From Pelagibacteraceae bacterium AG-349-L17 (lineage in GTDB: Bacteria; Pseudomonadota; Alphaproteobacteria; Pelagibacterales; Pelagibacteraceae): 47,289 nt of DNA. Each line of letters starts with the position of its first letter. Position 1 is the stretch's first letter. Location: the NCBI GenBank assembly GCA_003278805.1, contig QCDC01000011.1, forward strand, positions 1 through 47,289. Direction: 5' to 3'. Position numbers and translations under genes: made by a program. Shown here piece after piece: positions 1 to 8,758 of this stretch. The notes below the pieces were generated by a model that worked only from the letters and a program-made list of their open reading frames with translations, searched no databases and was not told the DNA's origin.

Positions 1-254
1 ACATTATGAGTTCTTTTTGATGGAACTGGATTTGCTGAAGCTCTAAATCTTATACAAGCATAAACCATCAAAAAAAGAACAAAAACACTGATTGCAATTA
101 TAATTGGTAACAACAATTTATCGTGAAAATTAACGATATCTCTCATAGTCTCGGAAGCAGCCTTTTGAAATCCTAGTTGCCAATCGACAGGTTGATTAGC
201 GAACGCGCTTGAAGTGATAAAGAATGTTAGAAATATATATAAAAATTTTTTCAT
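1..254 (-). CDS. ctaC: Cytochrome c oxidase subunit II, N-terminal part (cut by window edge)
   Basis: Only the first 84 codons are inside the window; the gene runs off the left edge. The translation starts with a signal peptide (MKKFLYIFLTFFITSSAFA), then a mature start containing QPVDWQLGFQ, one hydrophobic transmembrane segment (about residues 48-68), and the conserved RFRASANPVPSKRTHN stretch. This order is characteristic of subunit II (CoxB/CtaC) of aa3-type oxidases. The family carries the CuA site in its periplasmic C-terminal domain and accepts electrons from cytochrome c; that domain is not visible here. The gene follows rsmE on the same strand after a 61-base gap, so it probably has its own promoter. 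Confidence 0.9.
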   Translation of the reverse strand, partial: MKKFLYIFLTFFITSSAFANQPVDWQLGFQKAASETMRDIVNFHDKLLLPIIIAISVFVLFLMVYACIRFRASANPVPSKRTHN

Positions 255-315
255 TTTTTTAACCTATATAGAGTGTCTTTTAAAAAAATACACTTTTACT
301 TTTAGCGACAAAATA

Positions 316-1014
316 TCAATTAATAGCGTAATTTATGATCGATAGAGCAGAAATTACTGCCGTTTCGGATCTCAAGATGTTTTCATTGATTTTAATAGGC
401 TGAACACCATTAAATTTAAGTATCTCTTCCCTCTCCTCCTCAGAAAAATCCCCTTCAGGCCCTATGATTACACAAGTAGGTTTAGTTGTTAACTTTTTAA
501 GATCAATTTTTGTATTGGCAGAATTCAGGTCAGTAAATATTAAATCCATGTGATTGCTTAGAAAATTTTTTAATTTCTGAGGCTCTTCAATTATTGGAAC
601 AGTTATTCTATTTGATTGTTCAGTGGCTTCTATGATTACTTTTTCCAATCTCTCTTTATTTATCTTTCTAATAATTGTTCTTTCAAAAATGATTGGTAAA
701 AACTTAGTTACACCAAGTTCTGTTGCTTTTTGGATCATAAAATTAAAGTAATTTGATTTAATTGGAGAGAAAGCCAGCCAAAGATCTTTGATATTTTCTT
801 TCTGTCTTAATTGTTTCGTAACATTAAATTCAACTATCGTTTTTGTTATATTTAAAATTTTAGCTTCCCATTCACCACTACTATTAAAAAGAGAAAAAAC
901 CTCTTTCTCTTTAAGTCTCATAACTTTAGAAACATAATGAGATTGAAATTTATCAAGTTTGTCAGTCAAATTAAGAGATAAACTTTTTGAATAAAATAAT
1001 CTAATGTTACTCAT
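316..1014 (-). CDS. rsmE: 16S rRNA (uracil-1498-N3)-methyltransferase RsmE
   Basis: This 232-residue protein matches RsmE, a SPOUT-fold (knotted) SAM methyltransferase that methylates U1498 of 16S rRNA. Seen directly: the N-terminal RNA-binding region with HYVSKVMRLKEKE, the central KATELGVTKFLPIIFERT motif, and the C-terminal knot signature VIIGPEGDFSEEE followed by LRSETAVISALSIINY. The length is close to the family norm (about 240). It is divergent from the HAD gene, with only 16 bases between the two start codons, so promoters must overlap the opposing genes or transcripts must be nearly leaderless. Confidence 0.95.
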   Translation of the reverse strand: MSNIRLFYSKSLSLNLTDKLDKFQSHYVSKVMRLKEKEVFSLFNSSGEWEAKILNITKTIVEFNVTKQLRQKENIKDLWLAFSPIKSNYFNFMIQKATELGVTKFLPIIFERTIIRKINKERLEKVIIEATEQSNRITVPIIEEPQKLKNFLSNHMDLIFTDLNSANTKIDLKKLTTKPTCVIIGPEGDFSEEEREEILKFNGVQPIKINENILRSETAVISALSIINYAIN

Positions 1015-1030
1015 ATTGATAAGTTAGTTT

Positions 1031-1693
1031 ATGAAAAATATTAAAGCAATAATTTTTGATGCATACGGCACTTTATTTGATGTCAATTCAGCCGCTGAAA
1101 AATGTAAAGATAAAATAGGTGATAAATGGGAAGGTTTCGCCAATTATTGGAGAACAACGCAATTAGAATATACTTGGCTAAGAAGTTTAATGAAACGTCA
1201 CAAGGATTTTTGGCAAGTGACAGAGAATAGTTTAGATAAATCAATGAAAGCTTATGAGATAGACTCTTCAATGAGAAATGAGTTATTAGATCTTTATAAA
1301 ATTCTTTCACCATTTAAAGAAGTCCCTGAAGTTTTAAAATCATTAAAAGAAAGAAATTATAAACTTGCTATTCTTTCAAATGGTACTCCTTCTCTTCTTG
1401 ATGAATTGGTTAAGAGCAATAATTTAGAAAATATATTTGATAATATTTTTTCAATTGAAGAGGTCGGAGTTTATAAACCAGACCCCAAAGTTTACGATCT
1501 TCCAATGAAGCAATATCAAATTCGAACAAATGAAGTTGCTTTTTTAAGTGCAAATACTTGGGATGTTTCAGGTGGTGGAAACTATGGTTATAATTCTATT
1601 TGGGTTAATAGAAGCAACAATACTTTTGATAATTTAGATTATGTCCCAAAACATCAAATCAAAGATCTTAGTAAGTTACTTGATATATTATAA
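1031..1693 (+). CDS. Haloacid dehalogenase, type II (HAD superfamily)
   Basis: This 220-residue HAD hydrolase has motif I IIFDAYGTLFD with nucleophile Asp10, motif II LSNGTP, motif III Lys in YKPDPKVYD, and a late FLSANTWDVSGGGNYGY segment. The DAYGTL start and the SANTWD segment are typical of L-2-haloacid dehalogenases rather than phosphatases. That family hydrolyses the C-halogen bond of short 2-halo acids through an aspartyl ester, in the cytoplasm. The actual substrate in this organism is not determined. The gene heads a run with pirin (20-base gap) and a quinone oxidoreductase (3-base gap), suggesting joint transcription. A phosphatase function cannot be excluded. Confidence 0.88.
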   Translation: MKNIKAIIFDAYGTLFDVNSAAEKCKDKIGDKWEGFANYWRTTQLEYTWLRSLMKRHKDFWQVTENSLDKSMKAYEIDSSMRNELLDLYKILSPFKEVPEVLKSLKERNYKLAILSNGTPSLLDELVKSNNLENIFDNIFSIEEVGVYKPDPKVYDLPMKQYQIRTNEVAFLSANTWDVSGGGNYGYNSIWVNRSNNTFDNLDYVPKHQIKDLSKLLDIL

Positions 1694-1713
1694 AAAATTC
1701 TTATTTACGAGAT

Positions 1714-2550
1714 ATGAAAAATATTGAAGTTAGTAAAATTATTGACCCTATCCCTGCTTCGGATGGAGCAGGAGTTAAATTAAAGAGAAGTATTGGTGTT
1801 GAACCAAATTACTTTGATCCCTTTTTAATGTTAGATGAATTTGGATCTGAAAATAGTGAGGATTATATAGCAGGTTTTCCACCCCACCCTCATCGAGGAA
1901 TTGAAACAGTTACTTATATGTTAGCAGGAGATTTTGAACATAAAGATAGCATCGGTGGTGAAGGTAGAATGACTGCAGGTGATGTTCAGTGGATGAAAAC
2001 AGGAAGTGGAATTATTCATTCTGAAATGCCTGCAATGAAAGAAGGTAAACTTCATGGATTTCAATTATGGATCAATATGCCGGCTAAATTAAAAATGAGT
2101 AAGCCTGAATATATTTATATTGATGCTGATAAAATGAGTATTCATAAAGATGATGATAAACAAGTAAAAGTAATAGCTGGAAAATTTGAAAAAGCTGAAG
2201 GTCCAGTAAAAGGTCATAACGTTGAACCAGTTTATTTTGATGTTGAACTCAACAAAGGAAAAGAATTTAATTTTAAATTACCATCAACTCATAATACGTT
2301 TATTTATTTAATTAATGGTGAAATAGAAATTGGAAAAGATAAACATGAAAATGTTAAAGACAGTACTTTAATACTTTTAACTAAAGGTGAAGATCTAATG
2401 GTTAAAGCTAAATCGAATGCTAAATTTTTAGTAATATCAGGTAAGCCAATTAATGAGGAAATAGCTAGAGGTGGGCCTTTTGTGATGAATACTAAAGCAG
2501 AGATCTTGCAAGCAGTTCAAGATTATCATAATGGTACATTTGTAAAATAA
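1714..2550 (+). CDS. Pirin family protein
   Basis: This is a 278-residue bicupin. The N-terminal cupin shows the pirin signature PPHPHRGIETVTYML, and later GSGIIHSEMP. The two His of HPH, plus the His and Glu of the second motif, form the usual metal site. A C-terminal cupin half follows (EPVYFDVELNKG onward), ending in a GGPFVMNTKAEI motif seen across pirins. Some family members are quercetin 2,3-dioxygenases; others are regulators, so the role is left open. The downstream quinone oxidoreductase starts 4 bases after the stop, so the two are almost certainly co-transcribed. Both could handle redox-active aromatic compounds (inference). Confidence 0.93.
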   Translation: MKNIEVSKIIDPIPASDGAGVKLKRSIGVEPNYFDPFLMLDEFGSENSEDYIAGFPPHPHRGIETVTYMLAGDFEHKDSIGGEGRMTAGDVQWMKTGSGIIHSEMPAMKEGKLHGFQLWINMPAKLKMSKPEYIYIDADKMSIHKDDDKQVKVIAGKFEKAEGPVKGHNVEPVYFDVELNKGKEFNFKLPSTHNTFIYLINGEIEIGKDKHENVKDSTLILLTKGEDLMVKAKSNAKFLVISGKPINEEIARGGPFVMNTKAEILQAVQDYHNGTFVK

Positions 2551-2553
2551 ATT

Positions 2554-3528
2554 ATGAAAGCTGTAGAAATTAATAAAACTGGTGGACCTGAAGTTTTAGA
2601 GATTAAGGATATTTCGTTGGATAAACCTGGACCAGATCAAGTAACCATTGAACAAAAAGCAATTGGTCTTAATTACATTGATACTTACCATAGATCAGGT
2701 TTGTACCCTTTAAAACTACCGATTGGTTTAGGTTTAGAAGGCGCTGGAATTATTACTGATGTTGGAGAGAACGTAAAAGACTTCAAAGTTGGTGATAAAA
2801 TTTCTTATGCAGGTATTCCTTTAGGTTCATATTGTTCACACAGAAACTACCCAACTAAAAATTTAGTTAAAGTACCAGATGGTATTGATCTTGAAATAGC
2901 TGCAACTCTAATGACAAAAGGATTAACAACTTTCTATCTTTTACATAAAACATATCCAGTTAAATCGGGTGAAACAATTTTGTTTCATGCAGCCGCTGGA
3001 GGTGTTGGGCAAATTTTTGGACAATGGGCAAAGAGTTTAGGCTGCACTGTCATTGGAACAGTTGGTTCAGATGAAAAAGTAAATAAAGCAAAAGAAAATG
3101 GTTACGATCATGTAATTAATTATAATAAAGAAGATTTTGCTAAGAAAATTTTAGAAATTACAAATGGTAAGGGTGTCCCTGTTGTATATGATGGTGTTGG
3201 TAAAGATACATTAGATGGATCGATTGAATGTTTGGGGGTAAGAGGAATGATGGTTTCATTTGGAAATGCGTCAGGTCCGTTATCGGATATTAATGTGCCA
3301 AAAGTAATTCAACCAAAAGGGCTATACCTTGTAAGACCTTCTATGCAACAATATCTTTCGACAAAAGAAGAATTGGATGAGGCCTCAAAAACAATGTTTG
3401 AAAAAATTAGATCTGGTAAAGTAAAAATTAAAATTTTTAAAAAGTATAAGTTAGAAGAGGTGATTCAGGCTCATAAAGATCTTGAAGGAAGAAAAATTTT
3501 AGGACCAGCTGTAATAGTACCTAATTAA
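2554..3528 (+). CDS. qor: NADPH:quinone oxidoreductase (zeta-crystallin type)
   Basis: This 324-residue medium-chain dehydrogenase lacks zinc ligands. It has a GroES-like N-terminal domain (LNYIDTYHRSGLYPL, GLEGAGIITDVGENV) and a Rossmann domain with the NADPH motif AAAGGVGQIFGQWAKSLG. The C-terminal LEGRKILGPAVI is also typical of QOR. Family members reduce quinones with NADPH in the cytoplasm. It sits 3 bases after the pirin gene. Its 3' end overlaps the tail of the convergent DUF2721 gene by 8 bases, with no terminator visible between them. Confidence 0.93.
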   Translation: MKAVEINKTGGPEVLEIKDISLDKPGPDQVTIEQKAIGLNYIDTYHRSGLYPLKLPIGLGLEGAGIITDVGENVKDFKVGDKISYAGIPLGSYCSHRNYPTKNLVKVPDGIDLEIAATLMTKGLTTFYLLHKTYPVKSGETILFHAAAGGVGQIFGQWAKSLGCTVIGTVGSDEKVNKAKENGYDHVINYNKEDFAKKILEITNGKGVPVVYDGVGKDTLDGSIECLGVRGMMVSFGNASGPLSDINVPKVIQPKGLYLVRPSMQQYLSTKEELDEASKTMFEKIRSGKVKIKIFKKYKLEEVIQAHKDLEGRKILGPAVIVPN

Positions 3529-3934
3529 CATCAACATCCATGTCTGACATATGGAGCTTAAGTGCATTGGTTGAAATTTGAATTTCCCTAATAAAAAAAA
3601 TTATAGATATAATCATCGATAAACAACAAGATCCAAAGATTACTCTAGCTAAAAAGACTTCATCTAAATAAAGGGCAAATACGGTAAGCATATTAAATAG
3701 AAAACCAAAAGCAGCAAATAATATTGTCCATCTTAATAGAGTTATTCTGCCGCTTAGATTTATAAATTGTTTTTTCCATTCGGGTGGTATGTGTTTTTCA
3801 TAAACATGCTCATCATGGAGCTGACGAATTAAAATACTAAGCGAATGAAACCTGTTGCTATAAACGCCCATTAATAAAGGAATTGCTGGAAACATAAGTG
3901 CTGTTACTGTGTAATCTATATTCATACGAATCAA
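3521..3934 (-). CDS. DUF2721 family membrane protein
   Basis: This 137-residue protein has an N-terminal hydrophobic segment (about 10-24), a charged loop, and two further transmembrane helices (about 70-90 and 97-115). The central LSGRITLLRWTILFAAFGFLFNMLTVF stretch and the C-terminal IREIQISTNALKLHMSDM helix resemble the DUF2721 family, common in alphaproteobacteria and without an assigned function. It is convergent with qor (8-base overlap) and divergent from ubiA (40 bases between starts). The family assignment comes from recalled motif similarity, not a profile search. Confidence 0.75.
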   Translation of the reverse strand: MIRMNIDYTVTALMFPAIPLLMGVYSNRFHSLSILIRQLHDEHVYEKHIPPEWKKQFINLSGRITLLRWTILFAAFGFLFNMLTVFALYLDEVFLARVIFGSCCLSMIISIIFFIREIQISTNALKLHMSDMDVDVN

Positions 3935-3974
3935 TTTGATTATGAATCTAGCCTTTGTTATTTACAAGTAAAAT

Positions 3975-4838
3975 ATGAGCCAATTAAACTTATTTATCGA
4001 ACTCACAAGATTAAAAAAACCAATTGGATTTATGCTTCTATTTTGGCCCTGTGCCTGGGGACTCACATTGGCTTATGATTTCTCCTCAAACCTAAGTACT
4101 TATTTTTTTTACATGATACTATTTTTTGTAGGCGCAGTTCTAATGAGATCAGCAGGGTGCATAGTAAATGACATTTTAGATAAAGAGTTCGATGCAAAAG
4201 TATATAGAACTAAAGACCGCCCAATTGCATCTGGTAAAATTTCAGTAAAGAAAGCAATTATTTATTCTTTAATGTTATGTTTTTTAGCTTTTATGGTTTT
4301 GTTAAATTTCAACTATTTTACAATTATATTAGCCATTGGATCAATGCCATTTGCTTTCAGTTATCCCCTTATGAAAAGAATAACTTATTGGCCTCAATTA
4401 TTTTTGGGGGTTACATTTAATTATGGGCTAATTCTTGGATGGACAGCTATAAACAATCAAATAAATTTAGTAGCATTAATGTTTTACTTTGGGGCCATAT
4501 TTTGGACACTGGGATATGACACGATATATGGATTTCAAGATATAAAAGATGATGAAATTATAGGATTAAAATCAACATCAATAAAATTTAAAAAAAAACC
4601 ATATACTTTTTTATTTTCATGTTACTCAATTTTTTTAATAAATTTATTTTTAATTGGACATTTAATGAACTTTAACAAAATTAGCTTAATAGTATATGTA
4701 TTGATTATTATTCAAATGTTTTATTTTCAGCTAAAAAAATTAAAAATTGAGAACTCTTTAAATTGTTTTAAAATATTTAAATCAAATAATTATTTGGGTT
4801 TAATGGTGCTAGTTGGATTAGTGATTGGCAAAATATAA
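3975..4838 (+). CDS. ubiA: 4-hydroxybenzoate polyprenyltransferase UbiA
   Basis: This is a 287-residue integral membrane protein with about eight hydrophobic segments. The first Asp-rich motif is CIVNDILDKEFD followed by RTKDRPIASG, and the second is YGFQDIKDDEIIGLKSTS. These bind the polyprenyl diphosphate through Mg2+. The enzyme attaches the isoprenoid tail to 4-hydroxybenzoate, the first membrane step of ubiquinone synthesis. The N-terminal LTRLKKPIGFMLLFWPCAWGL is typical of UbiA proper rather than homologues such as CyoE. It heads a five-gene operon whose other members make and export lipid A precursors. Confidence 0.96.
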   Translation: MSQLNLFIELTRLKKPIGFMLLFWPCAWGLTLAYDFSSNLSTYFFYMILFFVGAVLMRSAGCIVNDILDKEFDAKVYRTKDRPIASGKISVKKAIIYSLMLCFLAFMVLLNFNYFTIILAIGSMPFAFSYPLMKRITYWPQLFLGVTFNYGLILGWTAINNQINLVALMFYFGAIFWTLGYDTIYGFQDIKDDEIIGLKSTSIKFKKKPYTFLFSCYSIFLINLFLIGHLMNFNKISLIVYVLIIIQMFYFQLKKLKIENSLNCFKIFKSNNYLGLMVLVGLVIGKI

Positions 4839-4839
4839 T

Positions 4840-6579
4840 ATGAATAAAATAGAAATAGTTAAAAGATTGTACAACAGTTATACTAAAAAATATCTTAAGA
4901 ATATTTTTATTGCATTTTTTTTTTCAATTTTACTTGCTGGGAGTACATCTGCTGTAGCTTATTTGCTAGATCCTGCAATAAAAAAATTGTTTATTGAACA
5001 AAACCAATCAATGATAATCATAATACCTTGTGCAATAATTTTAGCTTTTGCAATAAAAGGTGCATCGCTCTATTTAGCTAGAGTTCTCATGATTGGTGTA
5101 TCAGAAGAGGTTAAAAAAGATATTCAAAATGATATATTTTCTTCCTTATTAAAAGCTGACACTAAAGTAATCGATGAAAAACATTCTGGAAAATTTATCG
5201 CAAATTTAACTAATGATGTGACTATGATTACAAACCTTTTAAGCACGGTTGTTTTAAACTTATTTAAAGACTCATTAACTTTAATAGGCCTTCTATCAGT
5301 AATGTTTTATCAAAATTGGAAATTGTCATTAATAGCAATAATTATGATACCTTTAGCTAGTATCGCTGCAAAAACTCTCGGAAAAAGAATTAGTAAGGTA
5401 GCAACTCAACAGATGAATAGAGCAGGAGTACTTACTTCATATCTAGTAGAAATGTTTAAAAATCATAAATTAATTAAAATTTTTCAAAAAGAAAAATATG
5501 AAAAAGAAAGAGCTTACAAATTTATCAACAACCTAAAAGAGTCTACTAAAAAAATCGCTATAGTTTTTGTTAGAGCATCCCCCATCATGGAGTTTTTGAC
5601 AGGAATAATGATAGCATTCTTAATTTATTTTGCTGCAAAATTAGTGGCAAGAGGTGAACTTGAAGTAAATAACTTTTTTTCGTTTCTTGCTGCAATGATG
5701 TTAGCGTACCAGCCAGTAAGATCTTTAGCTACTTTAAATATTTCTATTCAACAAGGCATTTCAGGTGCTGTGAGAGTTTTGCCAATAATTGATGATATTC
5801 CTGAAATAAATGAAAAAAGTAACGCAAAAGATTTAAAATTAAATGAGGGGACAATTAAATTTGAAAATGTAAATTTTCGATATCCAAATACACAAAAGAA
5901 TATTTTGAATTCTATTAACTTAATTTTTTCAGGTAAAAAAATGACTGCTCTAGTTGGACATAGTGGCGCTGGTAAATCCACCATACTTAATCTTATGCCA
6001 AGATTTTACGACATTGAGTCAGGAGATATTAAAATTGATAATCAATCAATTTATGAATCTTCAATATATTCTCTGAGAAAAAATATATCTCTAGTTAGTC
6101 AAGATACGACTTTATTTGATGATACTATAAGAAATAATATAAATTATGCAGATTTAAATGCGTCAGAACAAGAAATACAACAGGCCGCAAACTTTTCTTA
6201 TGCAAATGAGTTTATAGAAAAATTACCAGAAAAATATGACACTTTGATAGGTGAAAATGGTATCAGATTGTCAGGTGGTGAAAAACAAAGACTCTCAATT
6301 GCAAGAGCAATTTTAAAAAAAAGTCCAATTATATTATTAGATGAAGCAACATCTTCATTAGACGCTGAAACAGAAGATAAAATTCAAAAAGCAATAAACT
6401 TTCTCACAAAAGGAAGAACAACAATCGTAATAGCTCATAGATTGTCAACAATACTAAATTCTGACAAAATTTATGTTATCGACAATGGAAGTATTAATGG
6501 TGAGGGAAAACATAATGATTTGATGGAAACTTCAAGTGTATATAAAAATTTTTATCAAAAACAGATAAAAAAAATTTAA
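4840..6579 (+). CDS. msbA: MsbA-like lipid ABC transporter (fused permease/ATPase)
   Basis: This half-transporter has about six N-terminal transmembrane helices (residues 1-300) and a C-terminal ATPase. It carries Walker A VGHSGAGKS (about 371-379), Q-loop SQDTTLF, signature LSGGEKQR, Walker B IILLDEATSSLD and H-loop AHRLSTI. MsbA flips core-lipid A across the inner membrane. The three downstream genes for Kdo transfer, lipid A kinase and acyl transfer favour this over a multidrug exporter. The ATG at 4840 lies one base after the ubiA stop and is chosen over an in-frame TTG at 4825, which would overlap ubiA. It ends in a one-base overlap with waaA. Confidence 0.92.
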   Translation: MNKIEIVKRLYNSYTKKYLKNIFIAFFFSILLAGSTSAVAYLLDPAIKKLFIEQNQSMIIIIPCAIILAFAIKGASLYLARVLMIGVSEEVKKDIQNDIFSSLLKADTKVIDEKHSGKFIANLTNDVTMITNLLSTVVLNLFKDSLTLIGLLSVMFYQNWKLSLIAIIMIPLASIAAKTLGKRISKVATQQMNRAGVLTSYLVEMFKNHKLIKIFQKEKYEKERAYKFINNLKESTKKIAIVFVRASPIMEFLTGIMIAFLIYFAAKLVARGELEVNNFFSFLAAMMLAYQPVRSLATLNISIQQGISGAVRVLPIIDDIPEINEKSNAKDLKLNEGTIKFENVNFRYPNTQKNILNSINLIFSGKKMTALVGHSGAGKSTILNLMPRFYDIESGDIKIDNQSIYESSIYSLRKNISLVSQDTTLFDDTIRNNINYADLNASEQEIQQAANFSYANEFIEKLPEKYDTLIGENGIRLSGGEKQRLSIARAILKKSPIILLDEATSSLDAETEDKIQKAINFLTKGRTTIVIAHRLSTILNSDKIYVIDNGSINGEGKHNDLMETSSVYKNFYQKQIKKI

Positions 6580-7826
6580 TGATAATTCTATACAGGATTT
6601 TAATAAATTTAGTTTTTATACTTTCACCATTTATTTTAATTTATAGACTCTTAAAAAAAAAAGAACATTATGAAAGATTTAAAGAAAAATTCTGTTTTTT
6701 TTCCGAAAGAAGAAGTCAAGGTCAAATATTTTGGTTTCATGGTGCAAGTGTAGGAGAATTACAAAGCATAATTCCTTTAGTTGAAAAACTTGAGAAAGAA
6801 AGAAAGATTAATCAAATCTTAATTACAACAAATACTCTAAGTTCATCAAAAGTATTTGAAAAATTCAAATTCAAAAAAGTTATTCATCAATTTTTTCCCA
6901 TTGATACAAATTATCATTCAAATAAATTTATAAAATATTGGAAGCCATCTGCTGCTTTTTTTATTGACTCAGAAATTTGGCCAAACACCATAATAAATTT
7001 AGATGAAAACAAAATACCAATTATAATTTTAAATGGTAGGATCACAAAAAAAACTTTTAGAAAATGGAAATATTTTCCAAAATCTTCAAATTATATTTTT
7101 AATAAAATTAAATTTTGTTTATCCTCAAGCAAAACATCTTACCATTATTTAAAAAAACTAGGTGTTAAAAATTTAAAATATTTGGGTAATTTAAAATTTT
7201 CACAATCTGAAAGAGAGAGAATAATGAGATTTCAACGTCTGAAAAAAGCTATAAGTAATAAAAAAATTTGGTGTGCATCTAGTACACACTATAATGAAGA
7301 GAAATTTTGTGGACTAGTTCATAATAAACTTAAAAAAAAATACAAAAATCTTCTTACAATTATTATTCCTAGACATATTGAAAGAACACAATCTATCAAA
7401 GAGGAATTGAATAAATTAAATTTGAATGTTGATACCCATGAATCTAAAACAAAAATAAATAAAAATCTTGATGTTTATATTGTAGACTCATATGGCAAAA
7501 CAAAATCTGTCTATAATATTTGTAAAACTGTATTTTTAGGTGGATCATTAATTAATCATGGTGGTCAGAATCCTCTGGAAGCAACAAGATATGGGTGCAA
7601 TATTTTACATGGACCAAATATTGAAAATTTTGAGGAAATTTACAATTACTTAGGTAAACTTAAGATATCATTAAGAGTCAATAATTATTCTCAATTATCA
7701 ACAAAACTCATTAGCCTCTTATCAAAAAAAAATAAGTCAAATTTAATTCAAAATAAACTTAATAAAATTGGAGATAAAATTTTAGGTGATACTTATAATG
7801 AGGTTTATAAATTCATACGAAAATGA
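6579..7826 (+). CDS. waaA: 3-deoxy-D-manno-octulosonic acid (Kdo) transferase
   Basis: This 415-residue GT30 glycosyltransferase transfers Kdo from CMP-Kdo to the lipid A precursor at the inner membrane. Seen: an N-terminal membrane anchor (about 4-24), the acceptor-side motif WFHGASVGELQS with the conserved Glu near residue 60, FIDSEIWPN, and the donor-side motif FLGGSLINHGGQNPLEA. The length matches WaaA/KdtA (about 420). Its ATG shares a base with the msbA stop, and its own stop overlaps lpxK by 4 bases (ATGA), consistent with translational coupling. How many Kdo residues it adds cannot be read from the sequence. Confidence 0.95.
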   Translation: MIILYRILINLVFILSPFILIYRLLKKKEHYERFKEKFCFFSERRSQGQIFWFHGASVGELQSIIPLVEKLEKERKINQILITTNTLSSSKVFEKFKFKKVIHQFFPIDTNYHSNKFIKYWKPSAAFFIDSEIWPNTIINLDENKIPIIILNGRITKKTFRKWKYFPKSSNYIFNKIKFCLSSSKTSYHYLKKLGVKNLKYLGNLKFSQSERERIMRFQRLKKAISNKKIWCASSTHYNEEKFCGLVHNKLKKKYKNLLTIIIPRHIERTQSIKEELNKLNLNVDTHESKTKINKNLDVYIVDSYGKTKSVYNICKTVFLGGSLINHGGQNPLEATRYGCNILHGPNIENFEEIYNYLGKLKISLRVNNYSQLSTKLISLLSKKNKSNLIQNKLNKIGDKILGDTYNEVYKFIRK

Positions 7827-8758
7827 TTCTTAAAAAACCAAAGTTTTGGGACTATAAAAACATATCAATCATCTCAATACTACTTTTACCATTTTCTGTT
7901 ACATACATGTTTTTATTCTGGACATTTAAAATTTATAAGTCTTTTAGAAAACTCAGAAAAGCAAATATACCTATAATATGTGTCGGCAATATTTATGTAG
8001 GTGGTACAGGAAAAACACCCCTAGTAAGAGAAATTTTTTATATAATAAGATCATTTGGTAAAAATCCTGCATTCATAAAAAAATATTACAAATACCTATA
8101 TGATGAAATTAAAATGTTAGAGAATTTAGGAACCGTTTTTTCAAGCAATAAAAGAAGTCAAAGTATTTTTTTAGCTGAAACAAATAATCATGATGTTGCA
8201 TTAGTTGATGATGGTTTTCAAGATTTTTCAATTAAACCAAATTTTTCAATTTTATGCTTTAATTCCAAACAAATGATAGGTAATGGACTAATAATCCCAG
8301 CTGGTCCATTAAGAGAGAGCCTGAGGGCAATTAAAAGAGCAGATTGCATAATTATTAATGGTAATAAAAACTTAGAATTTGAAAATAAAATTTTTGAAAT
8401 AACAAAAAATAGAAGCTGTAATTTATTTTACTCAAAATATAAAATTAAAAACATCGATAAGTTTAAAAATAAAAAAATAACAGCTTTTGCAGGAATTGGA
8501 AATCCTTCAAATTTCTTTGAACTTTTAAAAGAAAATAAACTTGATATTATTAAAACCTTTGCCTTTGCAGACCATCACACTTATTCTAAGAAAGATTTTG
8601 AAATTATAAACAAGGAAAAAACAAATACATTAGTTACAACTGAAAAAGATTTTTACAGAATGACTGATGAGCAAAAAAAAAATTGTGATTATGTTGAGGT
8701 TGAATTAGAAATCGAAAACAAAGAAGAATTTGAAAGATTGATTAAAAATTATCTATGA
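7823..8758 (+). CDS. lpxK: Tetraacyldisaccharide 4'-kinase LpxK
   Basis: This 311-residue membrane-associated P-loop kinase phosphorylates the 4' position of the lipid A disaccharide. Visible features are an N-terminal hydrophobic helix (about 18-36), Walker A VGGTGKTP (about 59-66), the DDGFQDFSI motif that ends the catalytic region, IPAGPLRE, and the C-terminal FADHHTYSKKDF and TTEKDFYRM segments, all typical of LpxK. It overlaps waaA upstream and lpxL downstream by 4 bases each. The length is slightly below the usual 320-340 residues but no motif is missing. Confidence 0.95.
   Translation: MILKKPKFWDYKNISIISILLLPFSVTYMFLFWTFKIYKSFRKLRKANIPIICVGNIYVGGTGKTPLVREIFYIIRSFGKNPAFIKKYYKYLYDEIKMLENLGTVFSSNKRSQSIFLAETNNHDVALVDDGFQDFSIKPNFSILCFNSKQMIGNGLIIPAGPLRESLRAIKRADCIIINGNKNLEFENKIFEITKNRSCNLFYSKYKIKNIDKFKNKKITAFAGIGNPSNFFELLKENKLDIIKTFAFADHHTYSKKDFEIINKEKTNTLVTTEKDFYRMTDEQKKNCDYVEVELEIENKEEFERLIKNYL

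Noticed and set aside
4825..4840. TTG start for msbA at 4825
   Set aside because: It would overlap ubiA by 14 bases; ATG at 4840 lies directly after the ubiA stop.
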